Positions 1 through 7,528 of a stretch of DNA of 17,942 nucleotides are shown here, in pieces. The notes under the pieces were generated by a model. That model did no database searches and was not told the DNA's origin. It saw only the letters and a program-made list of their open reading frames with translations. Positions within the stretch are counted from its first letter, which is position 1, and the number at the start of each line of letters is the position of its first letter. The translations under genes were made by a program, and so were the position numbers. The stretch covers positions 1 through 17,942 of the forward strand of contig DASQVO010000240.1 of NCBI GenBank assembly GCA_035640715.1, given 5' to 3'. This stretch comes from DASQVO01 sp035640715 (GTDB lineage Bacteria > Actinomycetota > Actinomycetes > Streptosporangiales > Streptosporangiaceae).

Positions 1-307
1 ACAATGCAGGACCCTGCAGACGGCTCCCAGCGCTCAGACTTAAGCCCGGGCTCACAGCACCAACGACAACCGACGTCAGCGGGCAGCCATCCCGATTTTC
101 ACTCCTGCAGGACGTCCGCGCCGGGACACCAGGGACTTAAGTGTCAGCGGGGAAACTTGGTACAAGCCGGGGGTCAGGAGATAGCACAGTCCCTTCCACG
201 CCTTTATCGTCACCGCCGTCGCTGCTGGCCTCCACGCAGATGCCTGCTCGATTCCTTCGTCCGCTGGCCCGTGCGGCCTGGTGAAGTGCCGCGCGGCACC
301 TTGGGGA
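1..307. other. intergenic, no gene recognised
   Basis: No reading frame here resembles a known protein, and the open frames have the arginine/proline-rich look of shadow frames in GC-rich DNA. A 13-bp sequence, ACTTAAGTGTCAG (135-147), recurs as half of the perfect palindrome at 2415-2432. A stem-forming palindrome lies at the right end, next to the phosphatase stop codon. Confidence 0.5.
286..299 (-). terminator. short palindrome just downstream of the phosphatase gene
   Basis: GTGCCGCGCGGCAC is a perfect palindrome able to form a 5-bp stem with a GCGC loop. It starts 8 nt past the stop codon of the minus-strand phosphatase gene. No T-tract follows, so if it ends transcription it would be a hairpin-only terminator of the kind common in GC-rich actinomycetes. 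The stem is short and could be coincidental. Confidence 0.3.
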
Positions 308-2050
308 TCAGCGGGCCGTCCCGGCGGTCGTGCGGGCGAGCAGCAGGGCGATGTCGTCCCGGGCGTGGTCGCCGAGGCCGGTGAGCACGCTGTCGCACAG
401 GTCTTCCAGCGATCGGGCGGGACTGGCGGTCAGCGTGCGGGCGAGCCGGAACATGCCGGTGCCGATGTCCTGGCCGGGTTGTTCGATGAGCCCGTCGGTG
501 TAGAGGGCCAGCACGCTGCCCGGGGGCAGTTCGGTCTCCAGGGCCGGGTACCGGTCCTGGCACACGCCGAGCATCACCCCGCCCGGCATGTCGATGAATT
601 CCACCGTGCCGCCGGGATGACAGAGCGCGGGCGGAAGGTGCCCGGCGCTGCTGAAGCGGCATCGCCGGGAGGCCGGGTCATACAGGGCGTACAGGCAGGT
701 GGCGCCGATCTCCTCGCCGTGCCCGGCGGCCACCCGGCTGAGCTGGCCCATGATCTCCTCCGGTGGGTGCCCCAGGCGGGCCAGGGTCGCCGTGGTGGTG
801 CGGAGCTGGCCCATGATGGCGGCGGCGTGGATGCCGTGGCCGGTCACGTCCCCGACGACCAGCGCGACCCGGCCGTCCTCCAGCGGGATGACGTCGAACC
901 AGTCGCCGCCCACCTCCGCGGCCCGGTTCGCCGGCTGGTAGCGGTAGGCGATCTGCAGCCCCACCACCTGCGGGATGTGCCGGGGCAGCAGGCTGCGCTG
1001 CAGGGTCACCGCCGTGGTGTGCTCACGGGTATACAGGCGGGCGTTGTCGATGTGCATCGCCGCGCGCGACACGAGGTCGCTGACCAGCCGCACATCGGCC
1101 TCGTCGTAGGGCTCAGGGTGTTCCGCCCGGCTGAACGTAGCGATCCCCAAGGTGATGCCCCGGGCGATCAGCGGCACCACCATGAGCGTGTGCACACCCC
1201 GGGAAAGGAGAGCTTCCGCATGACTGGGCGTGTAGGTGGCCTGCCTGGCCACCTCGGCCGGGTTCCGCGCCAGGATGGGCTTCCCCCGCCAGACCGCCAC
1301 GGCGGGCGAACCTGTGAGCGGCGCGGTGATCAGGTCGCCCACCTCGAAGACAACCTTGGCCGTGGTTGCGGCATCACGCACCACCACCCGGCGCAGCCGC
1401 AGGACGCCTGAGCCGGTGCGCGGGTCCCGGAAGGGATTTTCCCCCTGCAGCACCTGGTCGCACAGGTCGATGGCGATGCGGTCGGCGAGTTCGGGCACGG
1501 CCAGGCCGGCGAGTTCCCCGGCCGTGCGGTGAATATCGAGGGTGGTCCCGATCTGGCTGCTTGCTCGCTCGAGCAGGTCGAGCCGGGCATGAGCCTGCCG
1601 AAGCAACGTGACCGCTTGCAGGCGGCCGGTGATGTCCATGAGGGAGCCCACCGTTCCGAGCACCTGGCCGTTCCCCGTCACCCGGTACGCCGACCACGAG
1701 ACGAGCCGGCGCTTGCCTGACAGGGCAAGCTCCAGGTGCACGTCGACCACGGGAACGCCCGTCGTCATCACCTGCTCGGCGAGGGTGCGCTCGATCAAGG
1801 CCGCGTCCATGCCGTGGTCGATCTCTGAAGGCCGGCGGCCGATGATCGCCTCGTCCGGGAGGCCGATCAGCCGGCGGAACGCCGCGTTGGTGCGCTTGGC
1901 GCGCAGTTCGCGGTCGAGGAAGGCCAAGGCGATCGGCGACTGGTCGAACAGGGCGGAATCAGGAAGCGATGACTTGGTGACGCTCCGTATAACATTCCGC
2001 ATAAAGTTACGGATATCTATGGTGTCTCGTTCCGGTATGTCCGTCGACAT
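308..2050 (-). CDS. PAS-GAF-PP2C (SpoIIE-type) serine phosphatase
   Basis: Predicted cytoplasmic signalling phosphatase of about 580 residues. An N-terminal PAS domain (about residues 30-140, including FDQSPIALAFLDREL) is followed by a GAF domain (about 170-330, including VVPLIARGITLGIATFSR). A C-terminal SpoIIE/PP2C catalytic domain (about 355-575) carries the metal-binding motifs GGDWFDV, VVGDVTGHG, LYTDGLIE and the final DDIALLLA. No histidine-kinase-like ATPase domain is attached. Family members dephosphorylate anti-sigma-factor antagonists in partner-switching pathways; no partner gene is visible here. The frame is open back to a TTG at 2101, but ATG at 2050 is preferred because a purine-rich stretch precedes it. 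The phosphatase family is clear; the signal sensed and the target are unknown. Transcribed alone, away from the accessory segment to its right. Confidence 0.93.
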   Translation of the reverse strand: MSTDIPERDTIDIRNFMRNVIRSVTKSSLPDSALFDQSPIALAFLDRELRAKRTNAAFRRLIGLPDEAIIGRRPSEIDHGMDAALIERTLAEQVMTTGVPVVDVHLELALSGKRRLVSWSAYRVTGNGQVLGTVGSLMDITGRLQAVTLLRQAHARLDLLERASSQIGTTLDIHRTAGELAGLAVPELADRIAIDLCDQVLQGENPFRDPRTGSGVLRLRRVVVRDAATTAKVVFEVGDLITAPLTGSPAVAVWRGKPILARNPAEVARQATYTPSHAEALLSRGVHTLMVVPLIARGITLGIATFSRAEHPEPYDEADVRLVSDLVSRAAMHIDNARLYTREHTTAVTLQRSLLPRHIPQVVGLQIAYRYQPANRAAEVGGDWFDVIPLEDGRVALVVGDVTGHGIHAAAIMGQLRTTTATLARLGHPPEEIMGQLSRVAAGHGEEIGATCLYALYDPASRRCRFSSAGHLPPALCHPGGTVEFIDMPGGVMLGVCQDRYPALETELPPGSVLALYTDGLIEQPGQDIGTGMFRLARTLTASPARSLEDLCDSVLTGLGDHARDDIALLLARTTAGTAR

Positions 2051-2207
2051 CGCCTTAGCCCCCGCTGCAGCATCAGTACGGAAATCGGTATTTAGCAGCA
2101 AGTTTACCGATTTTTGCCTCGTGACGCCGGGTGGGTGGTCATCGGCGTACTGCCATGCTCAGCCCTGTGTGGCCCGATGGCAGCCGCCTTTGAGCCGCAG
2201 GCAGGGA

Positions 2208-2299
2208 CCGTGCAGCAGCAATGTGCAGCAACCGCACCGCACAGCATCGACCCCATCCGGCCGCCGTAGACCCTTGGCCTGCATCAACGACCGCCATAG
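2208..2299 (+). repeat. 92-bp degenerate direct repeat, copy A
   Basis: Aligns without gaps to 9097-9188, with about 76 of 92 positions identical by eye. The longest identical block is 21 bp (2244-2264). Both copies are in the same orientation and outside genes. The copy-B hairpin TAGGCC-TGC-GGCCTA is destroyed here by substitutions. Function unknown; it may be a cis-acting or terminal part of related mobile elements. Confidence 0.85.
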
Positions 2300-2414
2300 G
2301 TCCCATGCACCTCGTTCACACCGAGAGGGTCAACGGCCACGGCCTTGACTGGACCTGCCCTGCAGTGCCGGAGTCGGCAGCTATCGGGGGGATGGATGCC
2401 AGTGGCCAGGATAC

Positions 2415-2432
2415 CTGACACTTAAGTGTCAG
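2415..2432. promoter_or_regulatory. 18-bp perfect palindrome, operator-like
   Basis: CTGACACTTAAGTGTCAG is perfectly self-complementary. Its right 13 bases recur at 135-147. A continuous 18-bp dyad with no loop is better suited to binding a dimeric repressor or recombination protein than to forming an RNA hairpin. No gene starts immediately beside it, so its target is unclear; the phosphatase gene start is about 365 bp to the left. Confidence 0.45.
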
Positions 2433-2584
2433 AAGCCGCCTACGGATGACGTGGCAAGGGGTCGGGGGTGAGTGACTATCTGAGTGACAACCGGCGCGAA
2501 CACTGGCAGACTTCCACGTACACGCGTATCCCGATGCGCAGGTAAGTGCCAAGTTTTCGCTGGTGATTTCGGCTATGAAGTTGC

Positions 2585-2628
2585 CTGGGGGTCAAGGGTC
2601 GCGGGCTCAAATTCCGCCGTCCCGACCA
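2585..2628 (+). other. tRNA-Pro(GGG) 3'-half remnant, att-site scar (left copy)
   Basis: Begins with the anticodon loop CTGGGGG and the 3' anticodon-stem strand TCAAG. It continues through a T-arm (GCGGG, CTCAAAT, TCCGC, with changes that weaken pairing) to the acceptor strand CGTCCCG and an encoded ACCA. There is no 5' half, so this is not a functional tRNA gene. pSAM2-type elements recombine within tRNA-Pro over a core running from the anticodon loop to the 3' end, which matches this extent. A second copy lies at 7443-7496 in the same orientation. Confidence 0.75.
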
Positions 2629-2744
2629 ATTTTCGAACGCTCGTACGGTAAGTACAGCCACAGTACAGCAGTACAGATGGCCATCACGTCGGCGTTTTCT
2701 TGGTTACTGGGCCGGCTTTAACTGGCGATACCCGAGCTGGTCGC

Positions 2745-3514
2745 CTAGCCTTGGGCCCTTTGGTCGCAGAGTGGCGGGTCGGCCGGTCCGCCCGGTAGGC
2801 GGCGGCCGAGAGTGAGGGTGACCTGGAGTGCGGCCGCTGAACCGAGTGCGAGGATGGCGGTGCCGGTGAGCCACCAGAACGTGGCGTGGAAGGCATGCCC
2901 GGCGCCGTGGGACAGGCCGTTGGCGAAGATCACTGTGAACAGGGCGCCGCCGAGCGCACCGCCGACCCGTTGGACGATGTTGACCTGGGTCGTGGCGTCG
3001 GGCAACTGGCTGGGCCGCACGGTCTTGTAGGCCGCGATGCCGGGAGGAACGGCGGCGAGCGCGATCGCCTGGCCGAGGATGGTCTGCCCGGCCGGGATCA
3101 GCAGTCCCGCGGCAAGGCCCTGGGCCAGGCCCAGCGCGATCAGCGGATCGATGCCCGGCGCGGCGGCGCACAGACCGGACGTGGCGGTGAATACGGCGAG
3201 GGCGGCCAGCCACAGGCGCCCGGCGCCGATCTTCTTGCCCAGCCAGCTGCAGACCGGCAGTGAGGCCGCGAAGGCGACCAGGTAGCCGCTGGTCACCCAT
3301 TGCACTTGGTCCAGGCTGGTGTGCAGGTCGGCCGGATCGTGTTCAGGCCGATGTTGGCCACCGACGCGTCCAGGCCGCTCATGAATGCGCCGAACACGAT
3401 CACCATGGTCAGGCGCCACAGCGGCCAACCCAGGGTCCCCGGCGGTGCCAGCGTCGGGCTGGCATCTGCGGCCGCCCCCGGAAAATCCCGGCGGGACCGG
3501 GAAGGATGGGTCAC
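2745..3514 (-). pseudogene. decayed DHA2-type MFS exporter
   Basis: The GTG start at 3514 overlaps the FMN reductase stop (GTGA), so the two were translationally coupled. The N-terminus reads MTHPSRSRRDF, then membrane segment 1 (LTMVIVFGAFMSGLDASVANIGLNTI). Near 3331-3336 one base is missing and the homology continues in another frame (ADLHTSLDQVQWVTSGYLV). After AGQTILGQAI the sequence jumps to IAAYKTVRPSQLPDATTQ and VNIVQRVGGALG, which in 14-helix family members lies much nearer the C-terminus. About 200 or more residues of the middle are therefore deleted. Family members export drugs or small metabolites by proton antiport. With a frameshift and the central helices gone this copy should be non-functional. 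Confidence 0.82.
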
Positions 3515-4134
3515 GCCTGTACCGCCGCCCGGCTGGCCCCGCCGGCACCGGCCGGGTCGCGGAGCGGCCGCAGCGCCCCCGCCCAGGCGATCACCTCATC
3601 AAGCAGCCTGCACAGGAGCGGTTCCTGATGCTCTCCGGGGGTGAAGACGCCGGGCTCGGTCATGTCGGTGAGCTGGAAGTCGGTGAACAATGACAGGGCC
3701 ACAGCGGTGCGCACGCAGGCCGCCTTGACCTCGGCCATCACCAGCCGCAGATGCTCCACCGCCCGGGTACCCCCGTTGAGGCCGTAGCTGACGAACCCGA
3801 CGGCCTTGTCGTTCCACTCGGCAAACAGGAAGTCGATAGCGTTCTTCAGCGCCGCGGGCGCCGAGTGGTTGTACTCAGGCGTGACGACCACAAACCCGTC
3901 GCAGGAGGCGATCGCCGCCGCCCACCGCTGAGTGTGCGGATGGGCGTACTCCCCGATCGCGGCCGGGACCGGTTCGTCCAGCAACGGCAGCCCGAAATCG
4001 GCGAGGTCGATCAGCTCGAAGGCCACGCTGGTATCTGCCATATGCCGGACGGCCACCTCATGCACCCAGCGCGCCACCAGCTCCGCTCTGCGGCGAGGAC
4101 GAGTACTGCCTACCACGATGCCGATCCGGGTCAT
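3511..4134 (-). CDS. NAD(P)H-dependent FMN reductase family protein
   Basis: A 207-residue flavodoxin-like protein. The N-terminal strand and phosphate loop read MTRIGIVVGSTRPRRRAELVARWV, and the family motif TPEYNHSAPAALKNAIDFL is complete. Members reduce FMN or quinones with NAD(P)H in the cytoplasm and can supply FMNH2 to partner monooxygenases. GAAGGGAA just before the ATG is a good ribosome-binding site. It is the first gene of a two-gene unit with the decayed MFS exporter and is divergent from the TetR regulator, which probably controls it. The gene looks intact. The family is clear; the substrate is not. Confidence 0.92.
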   Translation of the reverse strand: MTRIGIVVGSTRPRRRAELVARWVHEVAVRHMADTSVAFELIDLADFGLPLLDEPVPAAIGEYAHPHTQRWAAAIASCDGFVVVTPEYNHSAPAALKNAIDFLFAEWNDKAVGFVSYGLNGGTRAVEHLRLVMAEVKAACVRTAVALSLFTDFQLTDMTEPGVFTPGEHQEPLLCRLLDEVIAWAGALRPLRDPAGAGGASRAAVQA

Positions 4135-4225
4135 CGCTGTTCCCTTCGCTCGATGCCTTCACCTGCGTTACAGTACAACGTATATGGCAATAGGTAAAAC
4201 GATCGATGCAAATCGAGGGACGGGC
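4135..4225. promoter_or_regulatory. divergent promoter/operator region
   Basis: A 91-bp gap between the divergently transcribed FMN reductase and TetR genes. It is more AT-rich than its surroundings, especially 4165-4205. This is where a TetR-family repressor would normally bind its own and its neighbour's promoter. I could not identify a convincing operator dyad or a well-spaced -35/-10 pair, so the role rests on position alone. Confidence 0.5.
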
Positions 4226-4873
4226 ATGGTCACAGGACACGCACCGGCCACCAAGGCGGGAAAAGGACTGCCAGACAAGCATCGCGCGATCCTGCGCGGC
4301 GCCCTGACGGTTTTCGCGCGCGACGGCTACAGCCGCGCCAGCATGGATGCGATCGCCGCCGAGGCCCGCGTGTCCACCCGCACGATCTACAACCACTTCG
4401 GCGACAAGGCCGACCTGTTCCAAGCTGTCATCCAGGACAGCGCGAGCCAGGTCGCCGACGCCCAGATCGCGGTCATTGACCGCTACCTGACTAAGGTCAC
4501 CGACATCGAGGCCGACCTCACCGAGTTCGCCCGCGTCTGGGCCACCCCGATGCCCGAGTACATCGACCACTTCGCCATGGTCCGCCAGATCAACGCCGAG
4601 GCCGGCCACATTCCCCAGGCCGCCCTCGACATCTGGCAGGAAACCGGGCCACGGCGCGTTCACCGCGAGCTTGCCCGCCACATACAGCGGCTAGCCGGCC
4701 AAGGTCTCCTGCGCGTGGCCGACTCTGATCTGGCGGCCACGCACCTGGTACTCCTGACGGCTTCCGAGGTGGCCAACCGCTCCTATCACGGCGCGATCCC
4801 GCTGCCAGAAACCGAGATCACCCGTATCGCGGATGCTGGCGTTCACGCCTTCCTCCACGGATACCTGCCATGA
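4226..4873 (+). CDS. TetR/AcrR family transcriptional regulator
   Basis: A 215-residue protein. The N-terminal helix-turn-helix (about residues 17-69) carries GALTVFARDGYSRASMDAIA, followed by ARVSTRTIYNHFGDKADLFQ, a textbook TetR DNA-binding domain. The rest is a helical ligand-binding domain of the AefR/AcrR C-terminal type, including an RQINAEAGHIPQ segment. ATG at 4226 is chosen because GAGGGA precedes it; an upstream in-frame ATG at 4183 would add a short unstructured tail. The stop overlaps the start of the luciferase-like gene (ATGA), so both are co-transcribed. Probably represses this unit and the divergent FMN reductase unit in response to an unknown compound. Confidence 0.93.
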   Translation: MVTGHAPATKAGKGLPDKHRAILRGALTVFARDGYSRASMDAIAAEARVSTRTIYNHFGDKADLFQAVIQDSASQVADAQIAVIDRYLTKVTDIEADLTEFARVWATPMPEYIDHFAMVRQINAEAGHIPQAALDIWQETGPRRVHRELARHIQRLAGQGLLRVADSDLAATHLVLLTASEVANRSYHGAIPLPETEITRIADAGVHAFLHGYLP

Positions 4874-5574
4874 CCCGCCGCAGAGTGCTTCCGGCGGCGG
4901 GAGACTTCCCTGCCACTTCCGGCCCCGCGGATAGTGCGGCGGGACGGGCGGTGACCGCTTCGGCGCCCGGCCGCCTCCCGAAGGCCGAGCTGGGCAAAGT
5001 CGGCGCAGTCCTGAGCCCGGGTAGCGGCACCGCATTTCTGGATACCGCCATCGAGCTGGAAGAGCTGGGATACCAGACGATCTGGCTCCCCGGCGGCTCG
5101 CTGAAGAGCCTGAGCCAGATCACCGACGTGGTACGGGCCACCAAGCGAGCTCGGGTGGCCACGGGGATCATCTCTGTCGACCGGTTCACCGCCGCTGAGG
5201 TTTCGGCCCTGTACACCAGCCTGCAGGAAACCTATCCTGGCCGCTTCGTCGTTGGGCTCGGCGGCGCCCACGGGCCAGACCCGCTTGCGACTTTGAACGC
5301 CTTCCTCGACCACCTGGACCAGGTGCCGCCATCGGCACGCATCATGGCCGCGCTGGGACCCAAGATGCTCGACCTCGCCCGTGACCGGGCCACCGGCGCT
5401 TTCCCGTTTCTGGTCACACCGGGCTACACCGCAACCGCCCGATCCCGGATCGGCGGCAGCACCACCCTCGCTGTCGGGCAGCCCCTCGTAATCGAAACCG
5501 ATCCGCAGCGGGCCAGGCCGATCGCGCGCAGGCCACTTCATCCCGTATGGGGACGCAGGATGACCTTGTCGTAG
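4870..5574 (+). pseudogene. luciferase-like (TIGR03620-type) oxidoreductase, C-terminally truncated
   Basis: The ATG overlaps the TetR stop. After about 38 unstructured residues it matches F420-dependent luciferase-like oxidoreductases of the TIGR03620 type: AELGKVGAVLSPGSG, ELEELGYQTIWLPGG, VATGIISVDRFTAAEV, RFVVGLGGAHGPDPL and AALGPKMLDLARDRATGAFP, then FLVTPGYTATAR. Such proteins are usually near 290-300 residues. Here homology stops near DPQRARPIARRPL, about 80 residues or more short, and the remaining codons run antisense over the 3' end of the beta-propeller gene. The C-terminal part of the barrel is missing, so activity is unlikely. The break point (about 5520-5540) looks like a recombination junction. 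Confidence 0.75.
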
Positions 5575-7049
5575 TGATTAGCGAAGAAGGAGACGAAGGC
5601 CAGTGCTTCGGGGATCACACCCATCGCGTTGCTGTGTGCGGTCAGCAGCGCGGTGGCGTTGTTGCCGCGGGTGGCATACACGGTGAAGGCACGGTTCGCC
5701 GGTAGGCCCCGGACGTCGATGTCGATTTCATCGACTCCGGGAAGTGCCCGGATTTGGGCGTCTCCCGCCCCGGGGACTCCTTGCACGTCGATGGGGAGGT
5801 TTTCGATGCGCATGCCCAAGCCCTGCCGGCCGAGGTGTGCGGTGCTGCCGGGGCTGGTGCGGGCGACGTAGACCAACGCCATCGGGGACTGGCCAATGCG
5901 CAGGGTATCGATCACTTTCATGGATCTGGTGTCGATCACGTCGACTGCGTCGGAGTACTGCAGCGCCACGTATATGCGGGTGTTGTCCGGGCTGGGCCAG
6001 ATACCGTGCGAACCGCGACCGTGGTCGTGGATGCGCTTGACCAGCGTCGGTGGGCCGCCGGTGGCCGAGCGCCGATAGACGAGGGTCTGGCCGAGGTCGC
6101 CCACGGTCTGGTAGGCATAGTTCACGCCATTGACCGTGACGAAGTTAGGGTGGTTGGTCCGCGGGCCGGTGTTCAAGACGGCCTCAACCTTGTACGTGTG
6201 CGCGTTGACCACGGCGGTGGTATAGCCGTTGGTCGGCATGCCCAGCCAGATCTCTTTGCCGTCGGGGGAGATCGCCTCGTCCGAGGAACCACCAGCAACG
6301 TGCGGTATCGTGACGTGCTGGATGATCTTGCGGCTGTGCACATCGATGACATCGAAGGATTCGGCCCGCAGATGGTTCACGTAGGCCAGCCGGCCATCCG
6401 GGCTGAAGACCACCTTCGACGGGCCGTCTTCGGAGTGGATGCGGGCGATGACCCGGTTATGGCGCCAGTCGATGACCGCGATGGTGTCCACGCCTCGCTC
6501 GGCGACCCACAGTTCGTTTCCATCAGCGGAGAAGAATCCTTCGTGTGGGGCGCGGTCAAGGTAGATGGTGTGCACGACGGCGTTGGTGGCGGTATCGATG
6601 ACGTGGACGGCGTTGGTGGTGACGTCGATGACGTCAAGGTACCGGCCATCGCGCGAGAACCCGAGGCCGTGGACGTCGATTTCCCCGTTGTACATCGCGC
6701 CGAGAATGTCCGCGTCGACGTCCATGCGCGGTTTGCTCAGTGCGATCGTGCCCAGCACCGCGCCGGTCTTCGGATTGATCACACTAACCGTGTTGGAATC
6801 CTGGTCGGCGGTATAGACCCGGTCATTCGCCGAGATCGGCTGCGCGCCAGGCAATGCCGGCGCCTGTGTCACGCGTTCATGCGGTGGGGGTCTAAGGGTC
6901 CCCGGCGCCTGTCTTGCGGCGACCACCGCACCCTGCCGGGTGGCCAGCGGCTGCGGCGCGCAGGCCGCCAGGGTTACAGCCAGGCTTACCACGATCGTTA
7001 GCGACGCAATAACGACCGTTCTACTGTGAGGACCTTGGGACGAGCACAT
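5538..7049 (-). CDS. lipoprotein with YVTN-type beta-propeller
   Basis: About 503 residues. A lipoprotein signal peptide (residues 1-30, hydrophobic TVVIASLTIVVSLAVTLAAC) ends in a lipobox with Cys30, predicting anchoring to the outer face of the membrane. Repeated propeller blades follow: VYTADQDSNTVSVINPKTGA, LDVIDVTTNAVHVIDTATNA, ELWVAERGVDTIAVIDWRHN, LAYVNHLRAESFDVIDVHSR and RIYVALQYSDAVDVIDTRSM. A separate C-terminal domain of about 90 residues (IDIDVRGLPANRAFTVYATR) may be a small beta-sandwich. ATG at 7049 is chosen because GGGGG stands 5 nt upstream and the signal peptide begins there; an in-frame start at 7163 would bury the signal. Such propellers act as extracytoplasmic binding scaffolds. 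No enzymatic residues were recognised and the function is unknown. Its 3' end overlaps the truncated luciferase-like frame antisense. Confidence 0.88.
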   Translation of the reverse strand: MCSSQGPHSRTVVIASLTIVVSLAVTLAACAPQPLATRQGAVVAARQAPGTLRPPPHERVTQAPALPGAQPISANDRVYTADQDSNTVSVINPKTGAVLGTIALSKPRMDVDADILGAMYNGEIDVHGLGFSRDGRYLDVIDVTTNAVHVIDTATNAVVHTIYLDRAPHEGFFSADGNELWVAERGVDTIAVIDWRHNRVIARIHSEDGPSKVVFSPDGRLAYVNHLRAESFDVIDVHSRKIIQHVTIPHVAGGSSDEAISPDGKEIWLGMPTNGYTTAVVNAHTYKVEAVLNTGPRTNHPNFVTVNGVNYAYQTVGDLGQTLVYRRSATGGPPTLVKRIHDHGRGSHGIWPSPDNTRIYVALQYSDAVDVIDTRSMKVIDTLRIGQSPMALVYVARTSPGSTAHLGRQGLGMRIENLPIDVQGVPGAGDAQIRALPGVDEIDIDVRGLPANRAFTVYATRGNNATALLTAHSNAMGVIPEALAFVSFFANHYDKVILRPHTG

Positions 7050-7093
7050 ACGTACCCCCGAGAAAATCCCACGACTACGTACCCCCGGGAAAA
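7050..7093. repeat. 17-bp direct repeat immediately upstream of the propeller gene
   Basis: ACGTACCCCCGAGAAAA (7050-7066) is repeated as ACGTACCCCCGGGAAAA (7077-7093), 27 bp apart with one mismatch. The first copy supplies the ribosome-binding site of the lipoprotein gene. The second could be a regulatory duplicate or a chance tandem duplication. Confidence 0.6.
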
Positions 7094-7442
7094 CCAGCCC
7101 ACCCACGACTGTCGCGCCGGTGGGTCTGGATGAAGCGGATACCTGCCGACCCTCCGCCCTCACCCGGCCGCTGCCTGCTAAACCCGATGAGACATAAGGA
7201 TCTCAATGGAACATAAGGGGTCACGCCCGTCAGCGGCCTGACGCTGACGGAGTGCTCCGGCGCTGATCCTGACGCACATGTTGTGCGCGGGTTGCTGGGG
7301 GGCAAGGGTTCGTCGGCGTCTGCCTGACAGCGACATCCTGGGGACCACACGGCATGCACCCGGCTGAACAAGCCGCACGTCGTGCACGGTATGCGCGAAC
7401 GGCATACACGCTCTGAGCAGCGATAACCTCTAGCCCACTGTT
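7094..7442. other. intergenic, no gene recognised
   Basis: Upstream region of the propeller gene. Short dyads are present: TGAGA-n8-TCTCA around 7188-7205 with ACATAAGG repeated at 7192 and 7211, and CGTCAG-CGGC-CTGACG at 7228-7243. Open frames on the minus strand here show no recognisable protein family and no good ribosome-binding site, so none is called. Confidence 0.5.
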
Positions 7443-7496
7443 CTGGGGGTCAAGGGGGGTCAAGGGGCCGCGGGTTCAAATCCCGCCGTCCCGACA
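7443..7496 (+). other. tRNA-Pro(GGG) 3'-half remnant, att-site scar (right copy)
   Basis: Starts at the anticodon loop CTGGGGG and TCAAG. It then has a 10-bp tandem duplication (GGGGGTCAAG twice), a well-paired T-arm (GCGGG-TTCAAAT-CCCGC) and the acceptor strand CGTCCCG followed by ACA. The 5' half of a tRNA is absent. It sits 33 bp from the 3' end of a degenerate tyrosine integrase, the usual att-int arrangement in pSAM2-like AICEs. Same orientation as the copy at 2585-2628. Confidence 0.8.
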
Positions 7497-7528
7497 GAGT
7501 TTTCACAGGTCAACGGCATAGCCATCGG

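Larger units (their letters stand above)
2051..2744. other. intergenic region rich in repeats and integration scars
   Basis: No convincing protein-coding gene is present. It holds the upstream region of the phosphatase gene, one copy of the 92-bp degenerate repeat, an 18-bp perfect palindrome and a tRNA-Pro 3'-half remnant (listed separately). Short GTACAG repeats occur at about 2653-2677. The clustering marks this as the left edge of the mobile or accessory segment. Confidence 0.6.

Noticed and set aside
281..1411. A 376-codon plus-strand frame opposite the phosphatase gene
   Set aside because: Antisense shadow of the PAS-GAF-PP2C gene, with no recognisable motif or ribosome-binding site.
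142..2566. CAGCG...AAACTTGG-Y-AC at 145-163 and its inverse at 2547-2565, as possible terminal inverted repeats of an IS around the phosphatase gene
   Set aside because: The match needs a 2-nt gap and covers few bases, no transposase lies between, and no target duplication is seen at the outer edges.
2585..2628. A functional tRNA-Pro gene
   Set aside because: The acceptor 5' strand, D-arm and 5' anticodon-stem strand are missing, and the T-stem has mismatches.
7178..7463. Small minus-strand frames between the propeller gene and the att remnant
   Set aside because: Several overlapping frames of equal quality, none with a recognisable family or good start signal.
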